Shown piece after piece: positions 44,887 through 54,104 of a stretch of 64,000 nucleotides of DNA. The notes under the pieces were generated by a model that saw only the letters and a program-made list of their open reading frames with translations, was not told where the DNA came from and searched no databases. Numbering within the stretch: the stretch's first letter is position 1; each line of letters opens with the position of its first letter. Source of the DNA: Dyadobacter sp. CECT 9275. Its GTDB lineage: Bacteria; Bacteroidota; Bacteroidia; Cytophagales; Spirosomataceae. The translations under genes and the position numbers were made by a program. Location: positions 310,001 through 374,000 of the forward strand of contig NZ_CAJRAF010000004.1 in assembly GCF_907164905.1 (NCBI RefSeq), in the 5' to 3' direction.

Positions 44887-46524
44887 TCAATAACCAGGGT
44901 TTTGTTTTAGCAAAGGATTTTTGTCAATTTCCGATTGCGGTATGGGTACCAGGTAATTCTTATCATAGAAATTTCTGATGTTAAATACGGAAGTGGTATA
45001 GGTTTTAGAACCATCAGCAGCTCTGATGATAGTCATTTTCATGGCATCTTCATTCAGTTTTACCGGTGCAATTTTCCAGCGCCTTACATCAAACCACCGA
45101 TGCTCTTCAAACGCCAGTTCTATACGACGCTCGTTCTGAATTCTGAGTAGTAATTCGTTTCCACTTTCAGTAACCGGAGGCATTTTCACGCTTTCCCTTT
45201 TGCGGATCATATTGACGTATTCGCGACTTACCGCTTCATTTCCAAGATGGTACATTGCCTCGGCATAATTCAGCAATACCTCGGCATACCTTATAAATAT
45301 CCAGGGCGAGTTACCCTGATTGACATCACTGGGATTGATAATGGTTTCATCCATGAATTTTCGCAGGTAGTATCCCGTCAGTGTTGCATTCCAGCCAGAC
45401 AGGGCCCCCTCATTGCTATCCTTACCGCCTGGAAGGAAGGTCTCCACCGGCCTGCCCTGAAACGGAGCTCCGTCGTAGAGGATACTGGCGTAAAATCGGG
45501 GATCACGGTTAATGTACGGTTTCTGCGGATCATAGGCAGGGTCGTCCTTGGGAAGCTTACCGCTGGTAAGTTCGTAGTCGTTCACGATGTTGTGCAAGGG
45601 GTGCGTCTGCCCGAAGCCACCGTATCCATTAGGATACTGGCTAAGCTCAACGCGCACGGCTTGCGGATCTACCGAATAGTCGAATCCCCGGGACCAGATC
45701 ACCTCCTGGTTATAGGAGTTCTTCTTCAGGAACAGCTCTTTATAGTCAGGAAATAAACTATACTGATTTAAATCAATCACGGCCTTTGCCGCATTTGCCG
45801 CATCCTGCCATTTTTTAGTGTCATTTGCAGGGTTATTGAGTGGGCTGGCCATGTACAAAAGGGCTCTTGCTTTGATGGCCAGCGCTGCACCTTTAGTAAT
45901 TCTGCCCATATTGGCTGCGTCATATTTAAGTGGCAGCAGACCAGCAGATTCATCCAGTTCCTTCACCACAAAGGCCATACACTCGTCGTAGGTATTACGG
46001 GGTACATTGAAATCGTCAGTCAATGCAAATGATTGTGTGATTAGTGGTACTCCTCCAAAAAAGGCAACCAGCTTAAAGTAGGCGTGGGCTCGCAAAAACT
46101 TCATCTCCCCTACCATCCTTGACTTGATCGCCGCATCGACCGGAGCCTGATCAATACGGGCAAAAAAGATATTGCAATTCGTAATCACCGACCAGTAATT
46201 AAAGCCTGTTGCACCGGTCCATGAATCCAGCACCCCCAGTGACGACGGCGTTATGTTGCCAAGATTAATGAAGTTTCCTCCATCCCCCCGCTGGTAAGAC
46301 TCGTCCGAAACGCCTGCAAGCCGCTGATGTGACGACGCGGAAAAACCGATAGGCATTAATCTGTACGTATTGCTTACAAATGCGTTGATCAGGTCCTTGT
46401 CCACCCATACCGCGTCATCCGAAAAACGGTCGAGGGGGGTCTTGTCAAGAGCATCATTACATGCCCACAGCTGCAAACAAACAACGAGGAAAAATAGCCT
46501 TAAAATTGATATAAACCTTTTCAT
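44887..46524 (-). CDS. SusD/RagB surface lipoprotein
   Basis: The ATG at 46524 starts MKRFISILRLFFLVVCLQLW with the lipid-accepting Cys in LWACNDALD; an upstream ATG at 46554 adds ten polar residues before the signal and is less likely. About 545 residues. SusD hallmarks: FLRAHAYFKLVAFFGGVPLI, ALAIKARALLYMASPLNNP, IRYAEVLLNYAEAMYHLG, RRIELAFEEHRWFDVRRW and the closing LVPIPQSEIDKNPLLKQNPG. It partners the SusC 42 nt upstream. Confidence 0.94.
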   Translation of the reverse strand: MKRFISILRLFFLVVCLQLWACNDALDKTPLDRFSDDAVWVDKDLINAFVSNTYRLMPIGFSASSHQRLAGVSDESYQRGDGGNFINLGNITPSSLGVLDSWTGATGFNYWSVITNCNIFFARIDQAPVDAAIKSRMVGEMKFLRAHAYFKLVAFFGGVPLITQSFALTDDFNVPRNTYDECMAFVVKELDESAGLLPLKYDAANMGRITKGAALAIKARALLYMASPLNNPANDTKKWQDAANAAKAVIDLNQYSLFPDYKELFLKKNSYNQEVIWSRGFDYSVDPQAVRVELSQYPNGYGGFGQTHPLHNIVNDYELTSGKLPKDDPAYDPQKPYINRDPRFYASILYDGAPFQGRPVETFLPGGKDSNEGALSGWNATLTGYYLRKFMDETIINPSDVNQGNSPWIFIRYAEVLLNYAEAMYHLGNEAVSREYVNMIRKRESVKMPPVTESGNELLLRIQNERRIELAFEEHRWFDVRRWKIAPVKLNEDAMKMTIIRAADGSKTYTTSVFNIRNFYDKNYLVPIPQSEIDKNPLLKQNPGY

Positions 46525-46565
46525 TTTGTTTCTATTGTTAAGAATTTGGTCCATGAGTTGTCATT

Positions 46566-49500
46566 TCAAAAGGTTAGGTTAAATCCGGCATTAAAAATTT
46601 TGCTCTGAGGGTAATATCCACCGGTCTGGTTGCTGTTTTCCGGATCGTATATTTTCAATTTATCTATCGTGAACAAATTATTGCCGTTAACGAAAAGCCG
46701 TACTGAATTGATCCTGAGCTTTGCCAGGAGTTCGGCAGGAATTGAGTAACCCAGCTCCAGGGTTTTAAGCCGGACAAACGAGGTATTCATTAGCCAGAAA
46801 TCGGATAACTGTCCGTTCACCTCACCTCCGGCACCGGCCTCTATGGTGGGAAGCGTCGGATATTTGGAATCCATACTACCCGGCGTATAACGGTTAACGA
46901 TAAACTCCTCTAGTGCATTCATCGCAATCCGCGCGTTCTGATGGTAGTACTGCCATGACCTGCTCTGGCCCGCAAAATTGGCCCAGAGAGAAAAGTTTTT
47001 GTATTCCACCGAAGCGTTAAGCCCGAAGGTAAGCTCCGGAATATTGGTTTTATCCATCCTGATCATGTCTGCCGCATCGATCACCTTATCTCCGTTCACG
47101 TCCTGATATTGCAGGTCCCCCACCTTTGTTCCCGCAAACCTGGGGTTATTGTCGACCTGTTCCTGGGTTCTGAAGATACCCAGTGCATGGTAATATCGCG
47201 TGGCTCCGATCACATGCCCCTCCGCCTTTTGCCATTCGGGTATATTACTGGCTTCGCTGATATCTATGATCCTGTTTCTGGCGTAACCCAGATTTCCCGC
47301 AATACTATACCGCACCTGCCCGACGGTATTACTTGTTGTCAGCTGCAGATCAATTCCCTGGTTTTCTACCACACCTATGTTTTCGTTAGGAAGTTTAAGC
47401 CCTGTATAAACTGGCACCGCCAGCGAGCGGGTAGCAAGGATATTGGAACGGCGCTGTTTGAAAAAATCCACAGAGAAACCCAACAATCCCTTCCAGAAAC
47501 TGCCGTCCACCCCCACGTTCGTACTGGTAGCCACTTCCCAGGTGATGTTGGGATTGGGCGTAACGCCCGTGGTGAGCCCCTGTGAAAAACTGGAAGGCCA
47601 TCCGAAATGGTATCCCTGATTACCCAGTGAATACAACGCAAGATGCTGGAAGGCATCCACGGCGTCGTTCCCCATCTTTCCGTAGGAAGCTCTTATTTTC
47701 AGGTCATCCACGTTCCGACGGTTTTTCAGGAAATCTTCCTGGGAAAGCCTCCATGCAACTGATACGCCTGGGAAAAAGCCATACCGTTTGCCTTTCGGAA
47801 AGATAGCGGAGCCGTCATACCGGAAATTGAAATCCAAAAGATACCTGTCTTTGAATCCATAATTGACCCTGCCGAAAAAATTACGCCTGCCGGTTTCTGA
47901 GCGCGTACCGCTGGTCGACTGGTCCACCAGGCTGCCGGCAAACAACTCGTCAATCGAATTGGAAATATAATTCCTTCTGAACGCCGAAAAAGCACTGTTA
48001 TTCCCCTCCTGCTGTTCAAAGGCTACAAACGTATTGACATGGTGGTTACCCAGTTGCCTGTCGTATTTGACCCGGAGATTAACAAGAGTATTGTAAGCGT
48101 TGGTAAACTGTTGTGTAAGCTGAGGCTTAAGAATTCCGCCTCCGAGCTTCGGGATATATGTATTATTGGCCTTATCATAGTCGTAGACCGTCCAGGGAGT
48201 CTGCCAGTTTTTGGATGTAATCACATCATTACCGTACGCAAAGTACCCGTCGAGCCCAAGGCCATTAATGGCTGCTATGTTGATATCAAAAGTACCCTTT
48301 GCCAAAAACCGCTGCGACCTGTTATTGGTGTTACCCGTAGCATCGGTTCCCATGACAGCCGGATTCTCTCCGTTTTCGATACCTGAGGAGGGTAGGCCAT
48401 TAGGATAATATACTGGCACAAAAGGTACCTGCCACAGCCGCTGAAAAGTAGTAGTAGTACTAAAAGAAGGGTAATTTCCATTGTCAAGCCCCCCGTTTAC
48501 GTCAAGTCCTATTTTAACATTCTTCGTAATGTTCGCGTCAATATTGGAGCGTATGGTATAAGTTTTAAAATTAAGGCTGCCATTTTTGAATATACCTCCT
48601 TCATTGGAATAAGACCCAGAAACTGAAAACCGCAGCGCATCGGTCCCTCCACGTATGTTGAGATTATGGCGGCTTTGTGTGGTGACTTTCTTTAAAACCT
48701 CGCCGAACCAGTCAGTATTTGGGTAATTCAGTGGGTCACTTCCGTCTGCAAACTTCCTGATCTCGTCATCCGTATAACGGATGCCCTGTCCGGCCTTCAC
48801 CTGTAACTCATTCACGTACCCTGCAAATTGAGCAGAATTGGCCATTTTAGGTAAACGCGTGGGATTAACAAAACCTTGATTGAATGTATAATCTATCACG
48901 GGCTTGCCCACTTTCCCTCTTTTAGTGGTGATCAGGATTACACCGTTCGCAGCCCTGGCACCATAAATCGCAGCAGATGCATCCTTCAGTACCGAAATGG
49001 AAGCAATGTCGTTGGGATTAATACGCTGCCAACCTGAGGCATCCTGAATACCATCCACCACAATGAGTGGGTTGGTATTGCCAGTAGTGCTTTTACCTCT
49101 GATCAGGATGGCAGAATCATCTCTGCCGGGCTCACCTGTACGGTTGGTGGTAACAACACCCGGTATCATTCCCGTCAGGGCGTTGCTCAGGTTGACCACC
49201 GGACTTTTTTTCACCTCCTCACTGGAAATACCTGCCACAGCGCCCGTCAGGGTTGCTTTCCGTTGTGCGCCATACCCGACTACAACTACTTCTTCCAGTG
49301 ATTTTGCATCCACCGCCAGTGACACTTCGACGTTTGTTCTGTTACCTACGGCAATTTCCTTGCTAACGTACCCCACAAACGAAAGCACAAGCACAGCATT
49401 TTCATCCGGAATGTGGAGTGTAAATGCACCGTCCGCATTGGTGGTTGTCCCCTGCTGCGTTCCTTTCAGGAGCACACTCACCCCCGGCAAATTTTCGCCC

Positions 49501-49958
49501 TTTTCGTCCGTTACCTTCCCCGTCAGGCTTCTGTCGGCAGAATGAATTATGTGGCGGGAAGATTCCTCAGCATGGGATTCCGTTCGGACCGCCTCCGTTC
49601 TTTTCTTTAAAATAATCTGCTTACCAATTACTTCATATCGCAGCTGCAACGGCACTGTCATTTTATCCAGTATCGTGGAAAGAGGCTCATCACTCGCAAC
49701 CAGGCTGACCTTTTGCGAGAAAGGGAGCGTACGCGGGCGGTAAGCAAACTTAATGTGCGCCTGCCGCTCAATGCTCGTGAGAACTTTGCGCAGTTCCTGG
49801 TTTTCCATGTTGAGTGTGATCCTGCGGGAAAGAAGTTCCTGCGCTGAAACTTCGCGGGCCATAGACACTCCTGTCAGCATCAATACCAGAAAAACCTGCT
49901 GGAGCGAAAATGTCATAAGGCGGATTAAAATGGGGTTTAGAAATAGTCGTTTTTTCAT
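46566..49958 (-). CDS. SusC/RagA TonB-dependent receptor with signalling domain
   Basis: The ATG at 49958 gives MKKRLFLNPILIRLMTFSLQ and a signal ending SMAREVSAQ; the frame extends 40 codons further (to 50078) but without sense. About 1130 residues: STN domain (LRKVLTSIERQAHIKFAYRP), carboxypeptidase-like domain (LTGKVTDEKGENLPGVSVLL), plug (VVVGYGAQRKATLTGAVAGI, SVLKDASAAIYGARAANGVI) and barrel ending KIFNAGFNLTF. The STN domain makes it the signal source for the adjacent FecR/sigma pair. Confidence 0.95.
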   Translation of the reverse strand: MKKRLFLNPILIRLMTFSLQQVFLVLMLTGVSMAREVSAQELLSRRITLNMENQELRKVLTSIERQAHIKFAYRPRTLPFSQKVSLVASDEPLSTILDKMTVPLQLRYEVIGKQIILKKRTEAVRTESHAEESSRHIIHSADRSLTGKVTDEKGENLPGVSVLLKGTQQGTTTNADGAFTLHIPDENAVLVLSFVGYVSKEIAVGNRTNVEVSLAVDAKSLEEVVVVGYGAQRKATLTGAVAGISSEEVKKSPVVNLSNALTGMIPGVVTTNRTGEPGRDDSAILIRGKSTTGNTNPLIVVDGIQDASGWQRINPNDIASISVLKDASAAIYGARAANGVILITTKRGKVGKPVIDYTFNQGFVNPTRLPKMANSAQFAGYVNELQVKAGQGIRYTDDEIRKFADGSDPLNYPNTDWFGEVLKKVTTQSRHNLNIRGGTDALRFSVSGSYSNEGGIFKNGSLNFKTYTIRSNIDANITKNVKIGLDVNGGLDNGNYPSFSTTTTFQRLWQVPFVPVYYPNGLPSSGIENGENPAVMGTDATGNTNNRSQRFLAKGTFDINIAAINGLGLDGYFAYGNDVITSKNWQTPWTVYDYDKANNTYIPKLGGGILKPQLTQQFTNAYNTLVNLRVKYDRQLGNHHVNTFVAFEQQEGNNSAFSAFRRNYISNSIDELFAGSLVDQSTSGTRSETGRRNFFGRVNYGFKDRYLLDFNFRYDGSAIFPKGKRYGFFPGVSVAWRLSQEDFLKNRRNVDDLKIRASYGKMGNDAVDAFQHLALYSLGNQGYHFGWPSSFSQGLTTGVTPNPNITWEVATSTNVGVDGSFWKGLLGFSVDFFKQRRSNILATRSLAVPVYTGLKLPNENIGVVENQGIDLQLTTSNTVGQVRYSIAGNLGYARNRIIDISEASNIPEWQKAEGHVIGATRYYHALGIFRTQEQVDNNPRFAGTKVGDLQYQDVNGDKVIDAADMIRMDKTNIPELTFGLNASVEYKNFSLWANFAGQSRSWQYYHQNARIAMNALEEFIVNRYTPGSMDSKYPTLPTIEAGAGGEVNGQLSDFWLMNTSFVRLKTLELGYSIPAELLAKLRINSVRLFVNGNNLFTIDKLKIYDPENSNQTGGYYPQSKIFNAGFNLTF

Positions 49959-50156
49959 TGAATTTAGGTGTTTTGTGACTTTAAAAGCAAAAAGCAACTT
50001 TCTTCGCCGGCAAAACCAGCGAAACGATACTGAACGGAAAGCAGAGAGGGAGTTTACATCAGCGATGCAGAAATTCACTGACTTTTAAGGAAAAGGTAAA
50101 TTTTTATCAGGTGATTAAGTCATAATAATACTGTTCAGCGTGAAAAATCATTCTTA

Positions 50157-51242
50157 TCATTGGCATCCGTTTCCATATATAATTACCTGCGCATCAATAA
50201 GTTTATAATTGAGATCAAGCACCCTGCATATTACTTCAAGCTTTTGAAAAAGGTCTTCATCGTCGAGGTCAATCGTAACAGTACAATTCCGCAGGAGCTC
50301 CTCATCAAAGATAACCTCTACTCCATACAGCTTTTCCAACGCTTCAAAAACCCGCCCGGCTGGTGCATCTTCAAATACAAACCGAGCCTGAGCCGACGAC
50401 TGGTGAATCTGCATTTCCGGTTTTTCAACAAGTGTTTTACTCAAAGTGGATGTTTCTCGCAGGTAAACCGCCTTTTGGTTGGGCATGAGTACAATACCAC
50501 GTGTTTCAGGATCCCGGTTGCTCTTTTCCGGCGACCGGGCTGAGTAAACAGATACCCGCCCTGTTTTGACGGCAACCGTAACCTCCGGCTCATGGTCCCT
50601 GGCCTGTATGCTGAAGCTGGTACCTAACACCTTTGTCACCAATCCATTGGCATAAACCAGGAAAGGCCTTTTGGGATTTTTCGTAACCTCAAAAAACGCT
50701 TCACCGGTCAGGTAAACCTCTCGCCGGTCCCCGTCAAATTGTTTCGGGTAACGAAGCTTGCTTGCAGAACCCAACCGTACCCGGCTCCCGTCTGGCAGCA
50801 GTAAGGCATGTTCATCATTTCGGCCACTCACGGTCTCGACCCACGCGCCCGAATCCGATAACACCGCCCCGGCAGGGGCATCATCTCCCAGCAAGCCCCT
50901 GGATAACCATGTCCATCCGATCCCCAGCACCAGGAGTATGGACGCAGCAACCGTCCAGATGATCCTTCTGCTGCCACGTCCGTCCAGCAAACTTGGGCCT
51001 GAGACCGTGGCCTCCACCCGTGACCATATCCTGGAAAGTTGTTCGGAGGGTACCAGCACAGGATCCAGGCCACTTAGCCCCAGCACCAGCTGTCTTCCTT
51101 CCTCAATATGATAGTAACGTTCGGGATAATCCCTAAGGAAAGAATTCCAGAATGCGTCCGATTCTTCATCGGGTGAACACACCCACTCTTTAAAATAATC
51201 ATCAGCGGCCAAATCTTCAGCCTCAAATTGATAGTAATCCAT
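50157..51242 (-). CDS. FecR-family anti-sigma factor
   Basis: A 361-residue inner-membrane protein: N-terminal cytoplasmic part beginning MDYYQFEAEDLAADDYFKEW, membrane helix IIWTVAASILLVLGIGWTWL, FecR domain (VETVSGRNDEHALLLPDGSR, REVYLTGEAFFEVTK, VTKVLGTSFSIQARD, VAVKTGRVSVYS) and a C-terminal STN-like end (RVFEALEKLYGVEVIFDEEL). Same role as the protein at 30380 and about equally long, but clearly a separate paralogue. Confidence 0.93.
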   Translation of the reverse strand: MDYYQFEAEDLAADDYFKEWVCSPDEESDAFWNSFLRDYPERYYHIEEGRQLVLGLSGLDPVLVPSEQLSRIWSRVEATVSGPSLLDGRGSRRIIWTVAASILLVLGIGWTWLSRGLLGDDAPAGAVLSDSGAWVETVSGRNDEHALLLPDGSRVRLGSASKLRYPKQFDGDRREVYLTGEAFFEVTKNPKRPFLVYANGLVTKVLGTSFSIQARDHEPEVTVAVKTGRVSVYSARSPEKSNRDPETRGIVLMPNQKAVYLRETSTLSKTLVEKPEMQIHQSSAQARFVFEDAPAGRVFEALEKLYGVEVIFDEELLRNCTVTIDLDDEDLFQKLEVICRVLDLNYKLIDAQVIIYGNGCQ

Positions 51243-51327
51243 GCTAATTTTAACTATTTAATGGATGCTCTGACATGAACCCGGACATAATACCAGAACC
51301 TGTCATAATCTGCAATGCGCAATTTTC

Positions 51328-51948
51328 TTAAGTAAACAATGTGGCTACCTCCAAGGGCTGCGCTGCCAAAGAGGAACCGCCCATCCAAAGGACTGCAAAC
51401 ACCAGGTGCACCGTTTCACGAAGTACTTTTAAAGCTGAATAAATAAACTTACAGGCCGACTGGTAATTGATACCCATGATACGGGCAACCTCCTCGTTGC
51501 TGAAATGATTGCGAAACCTAAGGTCAATTGCCTGTTGCTGCCTGGGACTCAATCGGCCATAACTTTTATGTAAACGCCTCAATAACAGCTCCTTTCTCTC
51601 CTTTTCAATGAGATCATTCTCAATTACATAATTATCAGGCCTCGCGTGTACGTTGTCTATATTTGTAAAGCCAAAAAAAACGTCTTTCCGCTGAGCGTGG
51701 TTAATCTTGTTGCGAAGGGAGCGAAAAAGGTAGAATTTAATTGAATCGGTTTCGCTCAGGTTACTTCGGCTTTGCCACAGCTCGATGAAAAGATCATGGA
51801 TACTGTCTTCAATCAGGCGTACGTCTGAGGTTACCTTGCTGCCATAGCTGATCAGGTCTTTGGCATAAAGCTGGTAGATCTGCTGAAAAGCAAACCGTTC
51901 GCCCCTACGAAAGGCATTCCATAATTCGGGAATTGATAAATCCGGCAT
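51328..51948 (-). CDS. ECF RNA polymerase sigma factor
   Basis: A 206-residue factor with region 2 (FQQIYQLYAKDLISYGSKVT, LIEDSIHDLFIELWQSRSNL) and region 4 (LSPRQQQAIDLRFRNHFSNE, EVARIMGINYQSACKFIYSA). First gene of the minus-strand SusCD locus; 85 nt separate it from fecR. Confidence 0.93.
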   Translation of the reverse strand: MPDLSIPELWNAFRRGERFAFQQIYQLYAKDLISYGSKVTSDVRLIEDSIHDLFIELWQSRSNLSETDSIKFYLFRSLRNKINHAQRKDVFFGFTNIDNVHARPDNYVIENDLIEKERKELLLRRLHKSYGRLSPRQQQAIDLRFRNHFSNEEVARIMGINYQSACKFIYSALKVLRETVHLVFAVLWMGGSSLAAQPLEVATLFT

Positions 51949-52226
51949 TTCCTGGTAAAGACAGTTAATCGGTTAAGATTCTAATATCAGAAAGCGTTGT
52001 ACCCTCTCTGCAACCGGGACTACAATGACTGGCGACCAAAGAATTTCCCCCCGATACCCCTTCGTGCTGACCCCTTTCTTTGACTAATGGTAAAAAACCG
52101 AAATTTTAATCCTATTTTTTTCAAAAATTTAAAATAATAATAATCCACTGAAAAAACAGGGTACAAAACAGGCTAGGGTGGCAACCAGTGAAGGGCAACT
52201 GCTACCAAGTGCCGATACGATAGGAT

Positions 52227-52352
52227 TTGACTATTACCTCTTTGGTATTTGATGAAAACGGCGCCATCTTCCAGAAAAGTGATTACTATCCTTTTGAGCT
52301 GGAGATTGACAGGAATAATCCGGTAACAACGCAGGCGAGCAGGAACAATACC
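52227..52352 (+). pseudogene. remnant of an Rhs/YD-repeat protein
   Basis: The translated piece VFDENGAIFQKSDYYPFELE then IDRNNPVTTQASRNNT is the typical end of the Rhs core (normally ENG..QxxYYPFG), where Rhs proteins continue with NRYxYNGKE. Here the frame has Glu instead of Gly and departs from the family after RNNT. Neither a start nor the rest of a gene is present, so it is a decayed fragment. In the 676-nt gap 51949-52624 this and the hairpin cluster behind it are the only visible content. Confidence 0.55.
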
Positions 52353-52419
52353 AGTTTTTTGGCTAATTCGAGTCACTGTGGGTTTTTTGGCCCTCCATCG
52401 CCTCGAGTTTATCTAAGTG

Positions 52420-52482
52420 GGGCCTGCCCCGTTTGGCGTAGTCTCCAGACTACGTCAAAGCGTCTCCGGTCTCAAGACCGGC
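52420..52482. repeat. cluster of three small palindromes, REP-like
   Basis: Three hairpins follow each other: GGGGCCTGCCCC (52420-52431), a 13-bp stem built on CGTAGTCT/AGACTACG (52433-52460) and CCGGTCTCAAGACCGG (52467-52482). The arrangement suggests a dispersed intergenic repeat rather than a terminator. Copy number in the genome cannot be seen here. Confidence 0.5.
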
Positions 52483-52624
52483 CAAGCGTATACCCCAAAT
52501 ATGATGAACCGTAAATGTCAGTTTACATTCCATCATTTGATATTATCCACTGACTGGCCATTCATGCGGTAGTTTTTTATTTACTGTTTCTTTAACACAG
52601 TAAAACCTGTCCCCCCTCATCCCC

Positions 52625-53788
52625 ATGGCCACGCTCATCAAAAGCCGCGTTACTTCTATTGATTTGTTAAAGGGTATCGTAATGGTGATGATGGCGCTTG
52701 ACCATACCCGCGATTACTTTTACCAATCCAGTACCCTTTCAGGTGTTACCGACCCTGCACATGCCACCTGGGCAGTATATCTTACGCGCTGGGTTACTCA
52801 TCTCTGTGCACCCACCTTCAGTTTTCTGGCGGGGATATCGGCCTACCTGTCGGGCAAAAGAAAAACCAAAGCTGAGCTTTCCGGCTTTCTTGTAAAACGC
52901 GGGCTCTGGCTTGTTTTGATGGAACTGACCATCATCAACTATGCCTGGTATCTGAACGTATGGTACAACAACATCGACCTGGCAGTGATCTGGGTTTTAG
53001 GCATCAGCATGTTATTCCTGGCGGGTTTTGTTTACCTTCCCAGAAACGTCATTTTACTTATTTCCTGTGTTTTGATCTTTGGGCATAACCTGCTGGACAA
53101 CGTCCACTTTGAGAGGAGCCTGGGGTGGAGCATACTGCACGAATTTTCCTCCTTTCAAATCTCAGATACCCGCACCATCAACGTAGTATACCCTATCCTA
53201 CCCTGGATCGCAGTGATGGCACTGGGTTACTGTTTTGGTCGCCTTTATGATCAGGATATACAAAGCGACTCCAGAAAAAAGCTGTTCAGCAGCCTGGGAC
53301 TTGCGGCGGTCACCCTGTTTGTTTTCATCCGATGGGCCAATTCGTATGGCGACCCGGCACCCTGGGTCCGGTTTGAAACCACAGGCCAGACGCTCATGTC
53401 GTTTTTCAATGTTACCAAGTACCCTCCGTCACTTTTATATCTGCTTGTTACGCTATCCTGTGCGTTTCTGTTTATGGCCAATTCCGAAAAATGGAGCGGA
53501 AAGGCCGTTGATTTCTTCATTGTGTTTGGCCGGGTACCTTTCTTTTACTATATCCTGCACCTTTATACCATTCGGTTGCTTTCTATGGTGGTGGCAGGAC
53601 TTACCGGCCATGGCTGGGATCTGATGGTCCAAACCACATTCGACGTTGACCTGAAAACTTTTGGGTTTAATCTCGGAGTCGTTTACCTGATCTGGATCGG
53701 AATCATCCTGGCGCTCTATCCTGTCTGTAAAAAATTTGATCGTTACAAGCAATCGCACAGGGAAAAGTGGTGGCTGAGTTACCTCTGA
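52625..53788 (+). CDS. DUF1624 / heparan-alpha-glucosaminide N-acetyltransferase-like membrane protein
   Basis: A 387-residue polytopic inner-membrane protein with roughly ten helices. The N-terminus SIDLLKGIVMVMMALDHTRD is the signature of the DUF1624/NagX group, with the conserved Asp-His pair in ALDHTRD, and APTFSFLAGISAYLSGK matches the next conserved stretch. Relatives are thought to move acyl groups across the membrane onto sugars; enzyme activity here is unproven. It stands alone on the plus strand. Confidence 0.82.
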   Translation: MATLIKSRVTSIDLLKGIVMVMMALDHTRDYFYQSSTLSGVTDPAHATWAVYLTRWVTHLCAPTFSFLAGISAYLSGKRKTKAELSGFLVKRGLWLVLMELTIINYAWYLNVWYNNIDLAVIWVLGISMLFLAGFVYLPRNVILLISCVLIFGHNLLDNVHFERSLGWSILHEFSSFQISDTRTINVVYPILPWIAVMALGYCFGRLYDQDIQSDSRKKLFSSLGLAAVTLFVFIRWANSYGDPAPWVRFETTGQTLMSFFNVTKYPPSLLYLLVTLSCAFLFMANSEKWSGKAVDFFIVFGRVPFFYYILHLYTIRLLSMVVAGLTGHGWDLMVQTTFDVDLKTFGFNLGVVYLIWIGIILALYPVCKKFDRYKQSHREKWWLSYL

Positions 53789-54104
53789 GAAACCCTTCGT
53801 TTTATCTTAAAGCCATTCCGTTTAGCTGGTAGCTAATTGCCACCCGCTAATCAGCCATGTATACCAGATAGCGGAAAAGACACCAACAAATCTCATAAAT
53901 TGTGGTTAAATGGTTGATAAAACTTACTTTATGAAAGATATGCATATACTCTCGAACAAGATGAAAATTTCCATTCTACCTTCCATAGCCGAGGCCAGCA
54001 TATACCACCAAACAGCGTGAGATAGAAGTCAGGTATAGGCAGAAAAGACTGATGATTAAAATGATAAGTACATAGGGTATACTGATGTAAACAACAACCA
54101 CTAA
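53789..54104. other. intergenic stretch without recognisable content
   Basis: No gene, repeat or clear promoter is seen. The frames present are short and show no family pattern. Confidence 0.4.

Noticed and set aside
49959..50078. N-terminal extension of the second SusC protein
   Set aside because: The 40 extra residues are basic and without homology, and would bury the signal peptide that starts at 49958.
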